From assembly GCF_023065955.2 (NCBI RefSeq), contig NW_026622919.1, positions 4,972,501 through 5,036,500 on the forward strand: a stretch of 64,000 nucleotides of DNA, read 5' to 3'. Positions within the stretch are counted from its first letter, which is position 1; each line of letters starts with the position of its first letter. The stretch comes from Ursus arctos (taxonomy: Eukaryota > Chordata > Mammalia > Carnivora > Ursidae). The notes beneath the pieces were generated by a model that saw nothing but the letters and a program-made list of their open reading frames with translations, was not told the DNA's origin and ran no database searches. Below, in pieces: positions 12,301-22,559 of the stretch. A program made the position numbers and the translations under genes.

Positions 12301-15300
12301 TTTTAATGCCGAGCAGTATTTCATTATATATATATATATGTTTCCATTCATCTGTCCTTGGACACGGGCTGCTTTCCATATCTTGGCTATTGTAAATAAG
12401 GTTGCAGTGAACACAGGGGTACTTACGTCTTTTCAGATGAGTGTTTTCATTTTCTTCGGATAAATATCTAAAAGTGGAATTGCGAGATCATCAAGGAGGT
12501 TTTTTGAGCTCTTGTCTTTTCCTTGATAAAGTAATCTTCTATTCCTCCTGGTTTGATTAGTGGCCTTTGATTCGAGGTATTATTGCCAAATTTCAGTTTG
12601 GAAGACCAGCCGCTTTCAACACCCCCCATATTATTTCTAGTGGATACAGTTGACCACTGAACAACGTGGTCTGAACCGCATTTGTCCATTTATATATGGA
12701 TTTTTTATAGTACAATACGGTAGAGTACAATTCTCTTCCTTATGATTTTCTGAATGACACTTTCTTTCCCCTAGCTGACTTTATTGTAAGAATATGTCTG
12801 TAATACATATAACATACAAAATGTGTGTTGACTCCCTTATGCTACTGGCAAGGATTCCGGTCGACAGCAGGCCATCAGTAGTGAAGTTCTGGGGGGACTC
12901 AAGAGTTACGTGCAGGTTTTCGACGGTGTGTGGGTCGGTGCCCCTAACCCACACACTGCTCGGATCAGCTGTGCTAGGTTCAAGGGAAAATACTGCTCTC
13001 TTGCCAACAGTCTTTACATGGCTTCAAGTATAAATAAACTTTGAGCCTTTTGCCATTTCTTCGCTTCCAGGTCTGTGGAGTTCAGAATCTAGAGGGAAGA
13101 AGATGCCAGATAATTATTCTTTTGTATCCATTTCATTTATTGCCGAGAGCCATGTGAGCCATGCTAATGATACATTTATTTTTTGAAGTGCAACATTTTA
13201 TATTTTTATCTCCCAAATAGATCAGACTTTGATATCGAACTGTTTTTTGCTTGAATAACTTGCCTGTCCTTCTGAACACTTAATAGAAAACAGGTTCCCC
13301 TCCCTCACCCCACCCTGGCCTTGCCCATGGCCTTTAAATCCAGGATCACCCAGGGTGTGGACTAGACGAATGCAGGGCACTCACCATATGGACGGAAAGA
13401 ATTTGAGCATTCAGTAAATATCATGCCAGAGCATAAGGAAATGCCTACGTAAACACCCACATTCCTAGCAATCATAGCTGTGTTTAATTATAGGTAATTG
13501 AAATGAAACTTAATTACATAATTTTGTTAGTACCTGGGTCATTGCTGCGACTCCCTGTAAAACGTAGAGGAGTCACCAGGGACCTTGTGGCTCCTGCCTC
13601 GGGGAGGGACTGCAGAGAGGAGCTCGTGATGCTCCGTCCTCGGGGCTGGCGTGGCCACAAGGCAGAGGGCCGGCTGTCTGGGCTGCAAGTTGGAGACGTC
13701 TAGTGGACAGATCCACGCTGCTGCACCATCTCCCAGATCACAGCCATGCAAAGGTGCTTGCTCTTTGGAAGGAAACTTTCTAGAGGCGGTTTGGGGGTGG
13801 AAAATACAGGGGGAGGTGAATCCGAGGCTCATGGCCGAGAGCTGTTTGCTCTCGTAGTTAACACCTAGGCCTTTGCTGTGCCTCGGGCTTCAGCTTCAGC
13901 TCAGTTGTGCCATTAAAGGGGAGAAGAGTGAGTCTCCTAGTACTCAAACTCCAGCACCAAAATAAAGGTGGCCCAGGGGCGCCTGGGTAGCGCAGTTGTT
14001 AAGCGTCTGCCTTCGGCTCAGGGCGTGATCCCAGCGTTCTGGGATCGAGCCCCACTTCAGGCTCCTCCGCTATGAGCCTGCTTCTTCCTCTCCCACTGCC
14101 CCTGCTGTGTTCCCTCTCTCGCTGGCTGTCTCTCTCTGTCAAATAAATAAATAAAATCTTTAAAAAATAATAAAAATTAAAAATAAATAAATAAAGATGG
14201 CCCAAATCCATCAAGAATATGTTCCGGTTTGGGGGGCGCCTGGGGGGCTCAGTCGGTGAAGCGTCTGCTTCAGCTCAGGTCATGATCCCAGGGTCCTGGG
14301 ATCGAGTCCAGTGTCAGGCTCCCTGCTGAGCGGGGAGCCTGCTTCTCCCTCTGCCCCTCCCCTCTGCTCATGCTCTCTCTCTCTCTCAAATAAATAAATA
14401 AATTTTTTTTTTAGAAAAGACTAAGTTCAGGACTAACTCAGGTTTTCCTCTGCATGGATGGTACTTTTCCAGAATGAACATTTTAGGGATGTCTACACAG
14501 TTCATGAGCCAATAACCCCCCTTTCTCTTGAGACTGTCCTCCTCTCGTGCACAGACAGGGTGGACCCCAGGACCCATGTCACTTGCCTTGTGGCCAGGAA
14601 CAGACAAGGGACACAAGTGGGCCAGAACCATAAAAATTAAAAACTGGGAGCAAAGAGAGTCATCAGTCCCTGGAGCACGTGTTATGGGGCAGCCATCCTC
14701 TGCCATGCAGGCTGAGGAGCAGAGAGTGGAAAGCAGCCTAAGAGAGAGACTCCAGGTTCTAGATCCTTCTAGAGGCTCAACCACATCTCTTGGGCTCCTC
14801 AAGACATTTTCTATCCTTATGATAAACCGCCTGCTTTTTTCTTAGTTGAAAATGGAAAACAGGGGCGCCTGGGTGGCTCAGTTGTTCAGCGTCTGCCTTC
14901 GGCTCAGGGCGTGATCCCAGCATTCCGGGATCGAGCCCCACATCAGGCTCCTCCGCTGGGAGCCTGCTTCTTCCTCTCCCACTCCCCCTGCTTGTGTTCC
15001 CTCTCTCGCTGGCTGTCTCTCTTCTCTGTCGAATAAATAAATAAAATCTTTGAAAAAACAAAAAAGGGAATAAAGGCCTAAAGTCTTGAAGGCTGTTAGC
15101 TTTTCCAGGCTGCTCCAGCCACCGTCCAGCCCTGTCTCATGGCCTTTCTCTCCTTTCAGGTCTGTGATAGCTCTTCTCCAAGTGACTTCTTTTTTTTTTT
15201 TTAAGATTTTATTTATTTATTTGACAGGATAGAGACAGCCAGCGAGAGAGGGAACACAAGCAGGGGGAGTGGGAGAGGAAGAAGCAGGCTCATAATGGAG

Positions 15301-18300
15301 GAGCCTGATGTGGGGCTCGATCCCATAACGCCGGGATCACGCCCTGAGCCGAAGGCAGACGCTTAACGACTGAGCCACCCAGGCGCCCCTCCAAGTGACT
15401 TCTTTGGCCCAGATAACAAAGGCAGAGGCATATGCTACATGAGGCCAGTTAAAACTGTGCGCGCTCCAAGGAGGAAGGACCCCACTGCTCGCCTTTCCCT
15501 AACCACCTCCGGAGAAGTTAGGGCCTCTCTCAGTTTCAAGGTCAGCACAGACAGTGCCCTTGGAAGACCTGAATAAATGTGCTGCCCTGGGGCCCAGGAA
15601 GCAGGAAATACTTCTGCGGCAGCCGGGGTGCGGGAGGGAGGCCCTAAAGGAGGAAGGATTCAGGAGGTCATCTGCCTAGTGCGGGTACCACCTGGGCCAG
15701 CCCTGTGTTTTCCTAGTGACGAAAGTCTCCTCTGTCTTCCCCCTTTAAGAACAGTGACTACAGTGCACTTTGCGTGTTTTTCAAATCTGTGTTCCTGGGA
15801 CCTCCACAGCACGTGGCACTAGACTTCCAGTGAACACGTGTTGAATGAGATGTTCCTCAGGTTCCGTATTTCAGAGTCTATTCTCTTCGGTGTGTTTAAA
15901 TCCATTTCCTGGGGGCTCAGAAAGCCCTTTGAAAGCATCGATGTGATGATGCGGCATCGTGGCTTCGTGGTAAGGGCCGCTTAGACTGGTCTCTGCCTCC
16001 TCCAGGTGTGCGATTCAGGGAGGAGCTTGGCATTGCCCTTGAGCGAACACAATCCCCAAACACGCCCAATTCGAGGACACATAGGGTTTCCGCCTTCATG
16101 TTGTCACGGGAAACGGAGCTTGGGTCGGGCCGCCTCCCTTGGCTTCTTCACGCTCGCCCGTTCCCCCGCACGTGTCCGGGTTACAACTTGACGTCTCTCT
16201 GTGTGGTGAGCTGTCGTCCCCTTTATATCCTGGGCTCCGTGGGGCGAGGAATGTATCTGGTTGCGCTCACCCCCCAGGCCCCGGTAACTAGCACAGCGTT
16301 CACAGGAGACGCTCAATAAATATTTGCCGTGTAAGAGAGCAGATCAGTGGCCGCGGAGCTGGGAGGCGGGGAGTCAAAGCTGCAACCAGAGAAGGAGGGG
16401 ACCAGACTCAGGAGACCCCCACCTTGCCCGGGGCAAACCGAGAATGACTGGGAACGGAGCCCCGTGGCAGGGCTGAGAAGCCGGGAACTGCTTGGTTGAG
16501 CCTGTGTTTTGTGCCAGAGGCTAAAGGCCTGCTGTCGGATAACGCTCGCAGCGGACTTCTCCCAGAAGCAGAAGGCAGCCGCCCGTTTTACAGACAGGAA
16601 AAGCCAGGATCAGGTGGGTTAAGACTTCTCCCAGCCACACGGGCTAATATACGGAAGGGAAGTGCCAGAGGTTCTCAGGTCTCTCTGGCTGCACATTTCA
16701 TGTTTCTCCTTCTCGCTCGGTGGCCTCAGTAAGTCTGTGATCTAGGACTTGGAAGAAGAATGATAGAAACAGACAAAAGGGAGCTGCTTGGGACAAGAGT
16801 GATCACGGTGAGCCAGGGACGCCTAGCACGTCCGGGAAAGGAGCAGGAGTTAAGGACACCTGGAAATCCATGAGGGTGATAGCACAGGTCCCCAGAGAGG
16901 ATTATTCTTTTCCCCAAGGCTCCCAGGAATCCCCCCAAACCTGTGTAGCACAGAGAACCCACCTCCAAGTGCAGTTAGAGAAGAATGCACAGTTGAGGAC
17001 CCATGTTTTCCTCAGCAGAACACCTGATGCTACTTTGCATAAATTAAAGGATACCTTTGGCAGCCTCGCGCAAAAGGGGGAAAGAAACAGAAAGGAAATC
17101 TAATCATCGGAGCCGAAAACCTGGAGTGCCAGAGGCCAGACCGGGCGCCCTGCATCGGTCTTGTCCCGCTGCTAGAAAAAAGCACGGCCAGGCTGGAATT
17201 CAGCTTCTGTGCCCCCACCCCGAAGCTCCAGGCGCCCATCTCCCACCTGAAATTCTTCAGTAGCTCCTCCCGGACGAGAAGACCCATGAGAAAGCCCAAA
17301 CTCCCCAGTCTGACCTACGACGTGGCTAATAATCGGGTCCTGCCCACCTGTCTGGGACCATCCCCTGCCCAGACAGAGCCCCTTCCCTTGCACTCACCGA
17401 GCTCACACGCTCCCCAGGGTGAGACCACCGCGGTCTGTTTATGGGTCAGAGGTAAGTTTCCAGACCCATCACCAACGGGTGCGGCTTCATTTCGGATATG
17501 GACGGTGACACGCCTTCCCCTCCTGTCTTATGGAAGCTGGTTTGAAGTCCACCCAAGGCACCAGAGCAGTACTAATTACACTTCCAACCTGGGGGTACGA
17601 CCCTCGGCCTTAATCCAGAATTATGTCTGTCCCCAGGAATCAGCACATGCTTCACAAGGAGAGGTCTCCCAAGTTGCTCCGCAAGGCTGCATGGCAGGCT
17701 GTCACCGTGCGAGGAGGGACAACGGCCCCGGGGGTGACGTCGGCACAGGAAAACAGCACGCAGGCCCCCCGGGCCCAGGCCACGGCCCAGGCCGCCCACA
17801 ACGCCACCAGAGCAGAGGCCAGCGGGGCTGCCTCGGCTGAGCCGGCCCCACCAAAGGGTCAGGAGAGGAAGGACACCGTGCTGGACACACGGCCTCCGAG
17901 GGCGCAGGACGGGGGGGTGGCCTCTGACGGGGCAGAGACATTGTCGCTAAGGAGTCAGGACACCAGGACCATCAAAGGAAGGCAGGACCAGAACAAGGAC
18001 CCCACAGCCACCAGGACGGAGCCCCCAGAGCCTCAGGGCAAAGCGCAGACCGCAGCAAGGACACCGGTGCCGGAAAGTCAGGTCGAAGCGCTGACCACAC
18101 CAGGAGCAGGGTCAATGGGGAGGACAATGAAAGGAGTGACCACACCGGTCGTCCCCCTCCGGGAGACAGCCCGGGCCACGCCGCCCTCCACCCCTTTCCA
18201 GAGCCGAACCACACAGAGAAGACCAAGTCTTCGGGCCTCCAACTTCAAGTCCGAGCCCCGGTGGGATTTTGAGGAACAGTACAGCTTTGACACGGGAGCC

Positions 18301-21173
18301 CTACGGTCGGTGAGTCTGGCCACGGCCTCCCCGCTCCGAAGCCCCTTGCAGACAGCACCCCTACCACCCTGACCTCCCAGGCTCCACCCCCAGGCTCTGC
18401 CTTGTTGCCCCCCGCCCCATGCCCTACTCTACCCTGCTTTCACCCCAACCTTCTTTGCTCGAGTGGTCGAGTAGTTGAAGCGGGAGGGGAAGGCAGGTCC
18501 CAGATCCTGGCCTGGCAGTGTGGGAAGGAGGGAGGGAGAGGAACTCTGCCCTGGAGCCCCCGAAGGCCTGGGAGGTCACTGAGCAGGCTGAGAGAGTGCT
18601 ACCTGCTCTGGGGCCGTCCTCTGGCAGGGGAAGCCGGCAAGGGTTGCGAGGTGGCATGGAGGGGCAGGACGGACAGCCGAGGACCCCCAACCTGATGCCC
18701 AACCCCAATTCCTGGGAAGGCCTTATATTCCCCGCATGCAATTCCCCGACCTTCCCTCTTTTCCATCCCTAAGAAAAGCAGCCTGGGCCCTCAGCCTCGG
18801 TAGGGACACCTTCAAAATATGTCTGTTTACACACAGAACTGCAGCCAGGCCCTGGCCAGCGCTCCAGGCTCTCCCGCGGCCCATCCCCTTTCCGCCCACC
18901 AGGGTGTGTCCCCAAGAACCCCAAGACTGGCCCGTACTCTGGGACCCTGAGGACAATGGCGAGGGAGGGTCAGCGGGCCTCCGAATAGCAGAGGGGCTGC
19001 CTTCCAAACGTTGAGGCCCACTTTCCGCCCCTGCCCCAGCCTGGCCCCTGGCCGTGGCCTTGCCGGCCTGTTCTTGCCTGACCCACCCTCCTGCATGTAG
19101 AGCTGCTCCGACTCAGTGAAGGTCAAGGCCTCCAAGTCACCCTGGCTCCAGAAACTCTTCCTGGCCAACCTCACCCTCTTCCTGGACTCCAGCTGCTTCA
19201 ACCAGAGAGAGTGGGAGCGCCTGGAACACTTCGCGCCGCCCTTCGGCTTCATGGAGCTCAACTACTCCTGTGAGTCTTGTGGGGGGAGGGGGAGCCTGGG
19301 CCGCTGGCCTCTGGCTCCAGTCTGCCTCTTCCCTGGGGGCCCCCAGCGCGGGGAGAGATGATGAGCTGGCCCCCCTGGCCCTTCCAGGGCTCTGAGCAGA
19401 GCCCCCTTGTTCCAGTGGTACAGAAGGTGGTGACACGCTTCCCCCCGGTGCCCCAGCAGCAGCTGCTCCTGGCCAGCCTCCCCGCTGGGAGCTCCCAGTG
19501 CATCACCTGTGCCGTGGTGGGCAACGGGGGCATCCTGAACAACTCCCGCATGGGCCAGGAGATAGACAGCCATGATCACGTGTTCCGGTAAGCGGTCCCG
19601 CCCCAAGCGCCCCTTCCGGACCGAGGGATCTGATAGGGCGTGCTATGCCTGCGTCTGGAAGGTGGCATGCCTGGGCTTTCCGGAGAATTCCCCTTTACAC
19701 CTGCTGCCTCCCCATCTCTCCTTTCCTACCCCACCCGCCTCCACGCCTTTCCGTCCTGCGCTCATGGTCCCGTCCTGTGTGGTTCTGTCTGCCCGCTAGA
19801 CTGAGTGGAGCTATAACTAAGGGCTACGAACAGGACGTGGGCACCCGGACGTCCTTCTACGGCTTCACTGCCTTCTCCGTAACGCAGACCCTGCTCGCCT
19901 TGGGCGGTCGGGGCTTCCCGCACGTGCCGCTGGGAAAGGTGAGCAGGGAGGACCGGGCCTGGCCACACACAGAATCCGAATGGGGAGCACGAGCTGAGAA
20001 AGGGAGCCTCGTGTCCCATGTCCGGAGTCTGGTTGGCACAGGCTCTGTTCCTACGAGGGGCAAGAGTAGGCAGGACGGCCAGAGAGCAAGTGGGCAGGCC
20101 AGCGTCAGAGCACCCCCTCCCCAGCCCCGGGGCCTGAAGGCAGGACTCCTGGAGCACACACTGTCCTTGGTCCTCAGGATGTCCGCTACCTGCACTTCCT
20201 GGAGGGCACCCGGGACTATGAGTGGCTGGAAGCCCTGCTTCTGAATCAGACCCTGGTGAAAAGTAGCCTTTCTTGGTTCAGGTACCCACCGCCCCCTCCC
20301 TTACCCCGGGCTGAGCCGTGTATTGGGCGGCTGTGAAGGGCCGGACAGGTGGGGACAGCCTTAGCGATCCCCTGGAGATGGGGCCCTGTCCTGCTGCTGG
20401 CCCGCACTTGGCCGGCGTCGGGGGAGGTGAACGCCCGTTGCCACCCACAGGCGCAGGCCCCAGGAGGCTTTCCGGGAACAGCTGCAGTTGGACAGGTATC
20501 TCCTGCTGCACCCCGACTTCATCCGTTACATGAAGAACAGGTGAGTGCAGAGCCGCAGGGCGCGTGTAGAAGGCACCAGGTCCCTCTCATCCCTGCAGCC
20601 TCCTGATGGCGGGGGCTGTGCTATTTCCCAGGTTTCTGAGGTCGAAGACCCTGGACTCCGGCCACTGGAGAATCTACCGTCCCACCACGGGGGCCCTGCT
20701 GCTGCTGACGGCCCTTCAGCTCTGTGACCAGGTGAGGCTCTGCCTAGGAGCGGGAGAGCTGTGTGCTGTCCCTGGACCTGCCCCGCAGGGGACGGCGGCC
20801 GGGGCGGGGGAGGGATGGGCGTGTCAGTCCACACATGTAAGCCCACGTACATCAGGGAGCCAGCGCCCGGACCCCAGGGAGGGAACCAGGATGAAGGGCC
20901 CCCCCAGTAACACACAGCCCCTGAGAACAAGTCTGGGAGGGAGCAACTTCAGGCCTCATTTCTCCTCCAACCTTCACGCAGGTGAGCGCCTATGGCTTCA
21001 TCACCGAGGGCCACGAGCGCTTTTCTGATCACTACTATGATAAGTCCTGGAAACGAACAGTCTTTTATATCAACCATGACTTCCCGCTAGAGAGAACACT
21101 CTGGAAGCGGCTGCATGATGAAGGTATAATCCGGTTGTACCAGCGTCCCCTAATTTCTGAACCAAAGATGTGA
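3260..21173 (+). CDS. ST6GALNAC1: ST6GALNAC1, alpha-N-acetylgalactosaminide alpha-2,6-sialyltransferase 1 (9 coding exons)
   Basis: Golgi type II enzyme that transfers sialic acid from CMP-Neu5Ac in alpha-2,6 linkage to peptide-bound GalNAc, making sialyl-Tn on mucins. Coding exons read by eye: 3260-3390, 17637-18309, 19101-19269, 19416-19587, 19800-19938, 20178-20281, 20451-20540, 20632-20731, 20982-21173. Together they give 1770 nt (589 aa plus stop), with frame kept at all eight junctions. Layout: short cytosolic tail, signal anchor about residues 16-35 ([18 protein letters not shown]), a long Ser/Thr/Pro/Gln-rich stem to about 245, then the catalytic domain. Sialylmotif L is about 353-404 (CAVVGNGG), S about 509-532 (C524), III is HYYD 543-546, and VS is H558-E563 (HDFPLE). 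C356 and C524 are the conserved L-S disulfide pair of the family. The start ATG lies in a strong context (caccATGa). The human protein is about 600 aa. Assignment rests on recalled similarity to human ST6GALNAC1 and on the adjacent ST6GALNAC2. Confidence 0.96.
4024..4211 (+). mobile_element. CAN-SINE
   Basis: Starts GGGGGCGCCTGGGCGGCTCAG and ends in A-tail. Flanked by AAATCCAAGC target duplications. Confidence 0.92.
4350..4500 (-). repeat. MIR fragment
   Basis: Contains the MIR core in reverse: 'tgcccaagatcacc' and 'ccaggattcaaaccctgg'. Confidence 0.6.
6174..6298 (+). mobile_element. Short tRNA-type CAN-SINE
   Basis: Older short form: GGGGCGTCTGGCTGGCTCG, then 'gtgagttcgagcccca', and an A-rich end, without the CT-rich body of the longer elements. 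Confidence 0.75.
9041..9217 (+). mobile_element. CAN-SINE
   Basis: GGGGCGCCCGGTGGCTCAG start, (AAATA)n AAAATCTT and A-tail. Confidence 0.9.
9641..9840 (+). mobile_element. CAN-SINE, first of a tandem pair
   Basis: Of the 'ctctcgctggctgtctc' type. Preceded and followed by GATTTCCATCT / GATTCCCATCT. Confidence 0.92.
9850..10051 (+). mobile_element. CAN-SINE, second of a tandem pair
   Basis: Different subtype from its left neighbour (ctgctgctccccctgcttgtgc). Followed by a third copy of the target GATTCCCATCT. Confidence 0.9.
11860..12480 (-). mobile_element. L1 3' end (ORF2 C-terminus and 3' UTR)
   Basis: The - strand reads the end of an L1 ORF2-like protein ([18 protein letters not shown]) with frame damage, then 3' UTR. 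An (AT)n stretch sits at 12323-12339. A 5'-truncated relic. Confidence 0.8.
12647..12971. mobile_element. Tigger1-type non-autonomous DNA transposon
   Basis: Left end TACAGTTGACCACTGAACAAC matches the CAGTTGACCCTTGAACAACG terminal repeat known for Tigger1-related elements. The diverged inverted end is GGATCAGCTG at 12962-12971. No transposase frame. Confidence 0.7.
13975..14197 (+). mobile_element. CAN-SINE
   Basis: Starts GGGGCGCCTGGGTAGCGCAG and has a long A/T tail. Flanks AGGTGGCCCA / AGATGGCCCA are the target duplication. Confidence 0.92.
14232..14414 (+). mobile_element. CAN-SINE
   Basis: Starts GGGGGGCGCCTGGGGGGCTCAG and ends in (AAAT)n and a T-rich stretch. Lies 35 bp after another SINE in the same orientation. 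Confidence 0.9.
14861..15066 (+). mobile_element. CAN-SINE
   Basis: Full-length 'ctcgctggctgtctc' type with GAATAAATAAATAAAATCTT tail. Confidence 0.92.
15190..15388 (-). mobile_element. CAN-SINE with exact target duplications
   Basis: Reverse-oriented full element flanked on both sides by CTCCAAGTGACTTCTT. Confidence 0.95.
17637..18309 (+). CDS. ST6GALNAC1: ST6GALNAC1 coding exon 2 (mucin-like stem)
   Basis: 673-nt exon for residues 44-268. The acceptor is gtccccag|GAAT and the donor is TCG|GTGAGT, phase 0. It encodes a hydrophilic stem dominated by Thr, Ala, Pro, Gln, Arg and Lys, with recurring RxQD/RTQ-like stretches, and ends in the conserved [18 protein letters not shown] block that opens the catalytic region. 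The stem is expected to be O-glycosylated and to evolve quickly. Confidence 0.94.
18310..19100 (+). other. ST6GALNAC1 intron 2
   Basis: 791-nt GT-AG intron. GC-rich, with several short open frames that have no coding character. No repeat recognised. Confidence 0.85.
19101..19269 (+). CDS. ST6GALNAC1: ST6GALNAC1 coding exon 3
   Basis: Residues 269-324 plus one base. Acceptor gcatgtag|AGC, donor TCCT|GTGAGT. Contains [16 protein letters not shown] and [13 protein letters not shown], the conserved block before sialylmotif L. N in NLT is a glycosylation sequon. Confidence 0.93.
19416..19587 (+). CDS. ST6GALNAC1: ST6GALNAC1 coding exon 4 (sialylmotif L, first half)
   Basis: Residues 325-381 plus two bases. 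Acceptor ttgttccag|TGG, donor TTCCG|GTAAGC. Carries [16 protein letters not shown], the CMP-sialic acid-binding core of motif L. Residue 379 reads His (codon CAC) where the paralogue at 44-59 kb and the human enzyme have Tyr (HDYVFR). Confidence 0.95.
19800..19938 (+). CDS. ST6GALNAC1: ST6GALNAC1 coding exon 5 (sialylmotif L, second half)
   Basis: 139 nt, residues 382-428. Acceptor cccgctag|ACTG, donor AAG|GTGAGC. Contains [15 protein letters not shown], the end of motif L. The same length as ST6GALNAC2 exon 5. Confidence 0.94.
20178..20281 (+). CDS. ST6GALNAC1: ST6GALNAC1 coding exon 6
   Basis: 104 nt. Acceptor gtcctcag|GAT, donor TTCAG|GTACCC. Encodes [20 protein letters not shown] and an NQT glycosylation sequon. 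Identical in length to ST6GALNAC2 exon 6. Confidence 0.93.
20451..20540 (+). CDS. ST6GALNAC1: ST6GALNAC1 coding exon 7
   Basis: 90 nt. Acceptor cacccacag|GCG, donor AACAG|GTGAGT. Encodes [10 protein letters not shown] and [16 protein letters not shown] decayed copy of this exon, with its following intron, lies at 43093-43178. Confidence 0.93.
20632..20731 (+). CDS. ST6GALNAC1: ST6GALNAC1 coding exon 8 (sialylmotif S)
   Basis: 100 nt. Acceptor tttcccag|GTTT, donor GACCAG|GTGAGG. Encodes [20 protein letters not shown] and [10 protein letters not shown], the S motif with the conserved Cys. Preceded by a 91-nt intron. Confidence 0.94.
20982..21173 (+). CDS. ST6GALNAC1: ST6GALNAC1 coding exon 9 (motifs III and VS, stop)
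   Basis: Residues 527-589 and TGA. Acceptor ttcacgcag|GTG. Carries [20 protein letters not shown] (end of motif S and motif III), the HDFPLE motif VS, and a C-terminal [13 protein letters not shown] tail. The tail is shorter than and different from the human one. Confidence 0.95.
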   Translation: MSAYGFITEGHERFSDHYYDKSWKRTVFYINHDFPLERTLWKRLHDEGIIRLYQRPLISEPKM

Positions 21174-21995
21174 CCAGAGCCTGGGCCGTAGCAGTCTCTT
21201 CAGCCGTTCCAAGGCACGGGGCACAGTGGGAGTCTTGACACTCTACCACCATTTTCCCAGGGCTCAGGCCAGGCTCCCCAGGGGACCTTGGCACCTAGGG
21301 GAAGACGCTTTCAAGACTGCAAATGACTGATTGAGGCTTTGGAGACATTGGGATGTTGCTGTGGGTTCTGTTCAAAGGAGGGAGGACTCCAGTCTTGAGA
21401 CCAAGGAATTTGAACGAAATGGGGTGATGACCGGTCAATACTCAAATCTCGGCTGAATGGCACACTTGACTATCCAAAAGCTACCTGACACTGGGGCGGG
21501 GGAGCCTGAGCCTATGGAGACATGTAGATTTGGTTTCGAATTACAAATCTTGTACTTAGCAGCTGTGAAATCATGAAGGCCATACTTAATTTCACTGGAG
21601 ATTGTCTAGAGGACCCTTCCCTCCAGGGCTTATCTGATTCTAGAAGAATCTGCACCTTTCCTTGGCTTTGAGCTCTTTGACAACTCTCTGGGTTGCAGAA
21701 AACTGATAGTAATAAAAACAATTCTTTTTTTTATTTTTTTATTTTTTTATAAAAACAATTCTTGCCCATGGAGATGCAAATAAATCTTGTACAATGAAGA
21801 TGCAAGTGATGACTGCCCTGTGGGCAGTGACGTGTTCTGCACATACAAGCAAATTCATGTTAGTGTTCCTGACTGCCTGTATGTCTACCTGCACTTCGGG
21901 GTTCTCCTTTGAACCAGTTTTTACATCCTACTGGTTCCTTTGTTAATTCATAAGCTAAATAAAATCCTTGACATGCATTCATTTTATATTTGTAT
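21174..21995 (+). other. ST6GALNAC1: ST6GALNAC1 3' UTR and candidate poly(A) region
   Basis: Follows the stop codon. AATAAA hexamers occur at 21711-21716 (gtAATAAAaac), at about 21779 (caAATAAAtc) and at about 21957 (taAATAAAat). The first has been split from its downstream sequence by a small retroposed A-tail (21727-21748), so the true cleavage site is uncertain. Retrogene and SINE insertions are otherwise absent here. Confidence 0.6.
21712..21763 (-). mobile_element. Tail-only retroposon with 15-bp target duplications
   Basis: A 22-nt T-rich block (21727-21748; runs of T broken by single A) lies between two perfect copies of ATAAAAACAATTCTT (21712-21726 and 21749-21763). Direct 15-bp repeats around a pure A-rich tail, here on the - strand, are the signature of L1-driven retroposition in which only the tail was inserted. 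Confidence 0.75.
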
Positions 21996-22559
21996 GAGAG
22001 TCGCCATTTTATCCTTGAAAAAACATCTTCTGTCATGTCCTGAGGCCACTGTTTTATAATCCGTAGCATGATTTTTAGGACACCCATTCCACAAGGATTT
22101 ATAAAATTACTGTCTGTAAAAAGCCTGACACAAAAAGTACCCAGTTTCCTCCCCTCTCATTCTCTATCCTCCCATCAGCCTGCATTTCCTCAAACCCCAC
22201 GTTGAGAATCTGGACCAAGCCAAAGGCTTTTCAGCTCATCTTATCCCTTGAGCTCTAGCTATAGGATTTGGACTCTGAAGCCCAGAAGAACCCTAAAGAT
22301 CCTAAACCGAATAAAGCCCCCTGATGAAGGAGATGGAGGGCGTGGGAGGCAAAAAAAAGAAAAAAAAGCTGTCTTTTAGACTTCATGTTCAAGGTTAAAA
22401 AGCTAATTTTTTAAAATTATATTGTGTTAGTCACCAAAAGCTAATTTAATACAAATAGGACAGGGTTTGCTTTGCTCAGAAGGGCTGCAGTACCAGCTCT
22501 GGGCAGCAGGTGGCGGCATCTTGGACACCCCATCCCCGCCCTTTCTGAACGCTCAGCGC

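Larger units (their letters stand above)
3391..17636 (+). other. ST6GALNAC1 intron 1 (14.2 kb)
   Basis: Very long first intron separating the anchor exon from the stem exon. It holds about ten CAN-SINEs, MIR fragments, an antisense L1 3' end (about 11.86-12.48 kb) and a Tigger-type element (12647-12971), each listed separately. Between the repeats (for example 7.0-9.0 kb and 15.4-17.6 kb) I see unique-looking sequence with no convincing exon. Confidence 0.85.
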
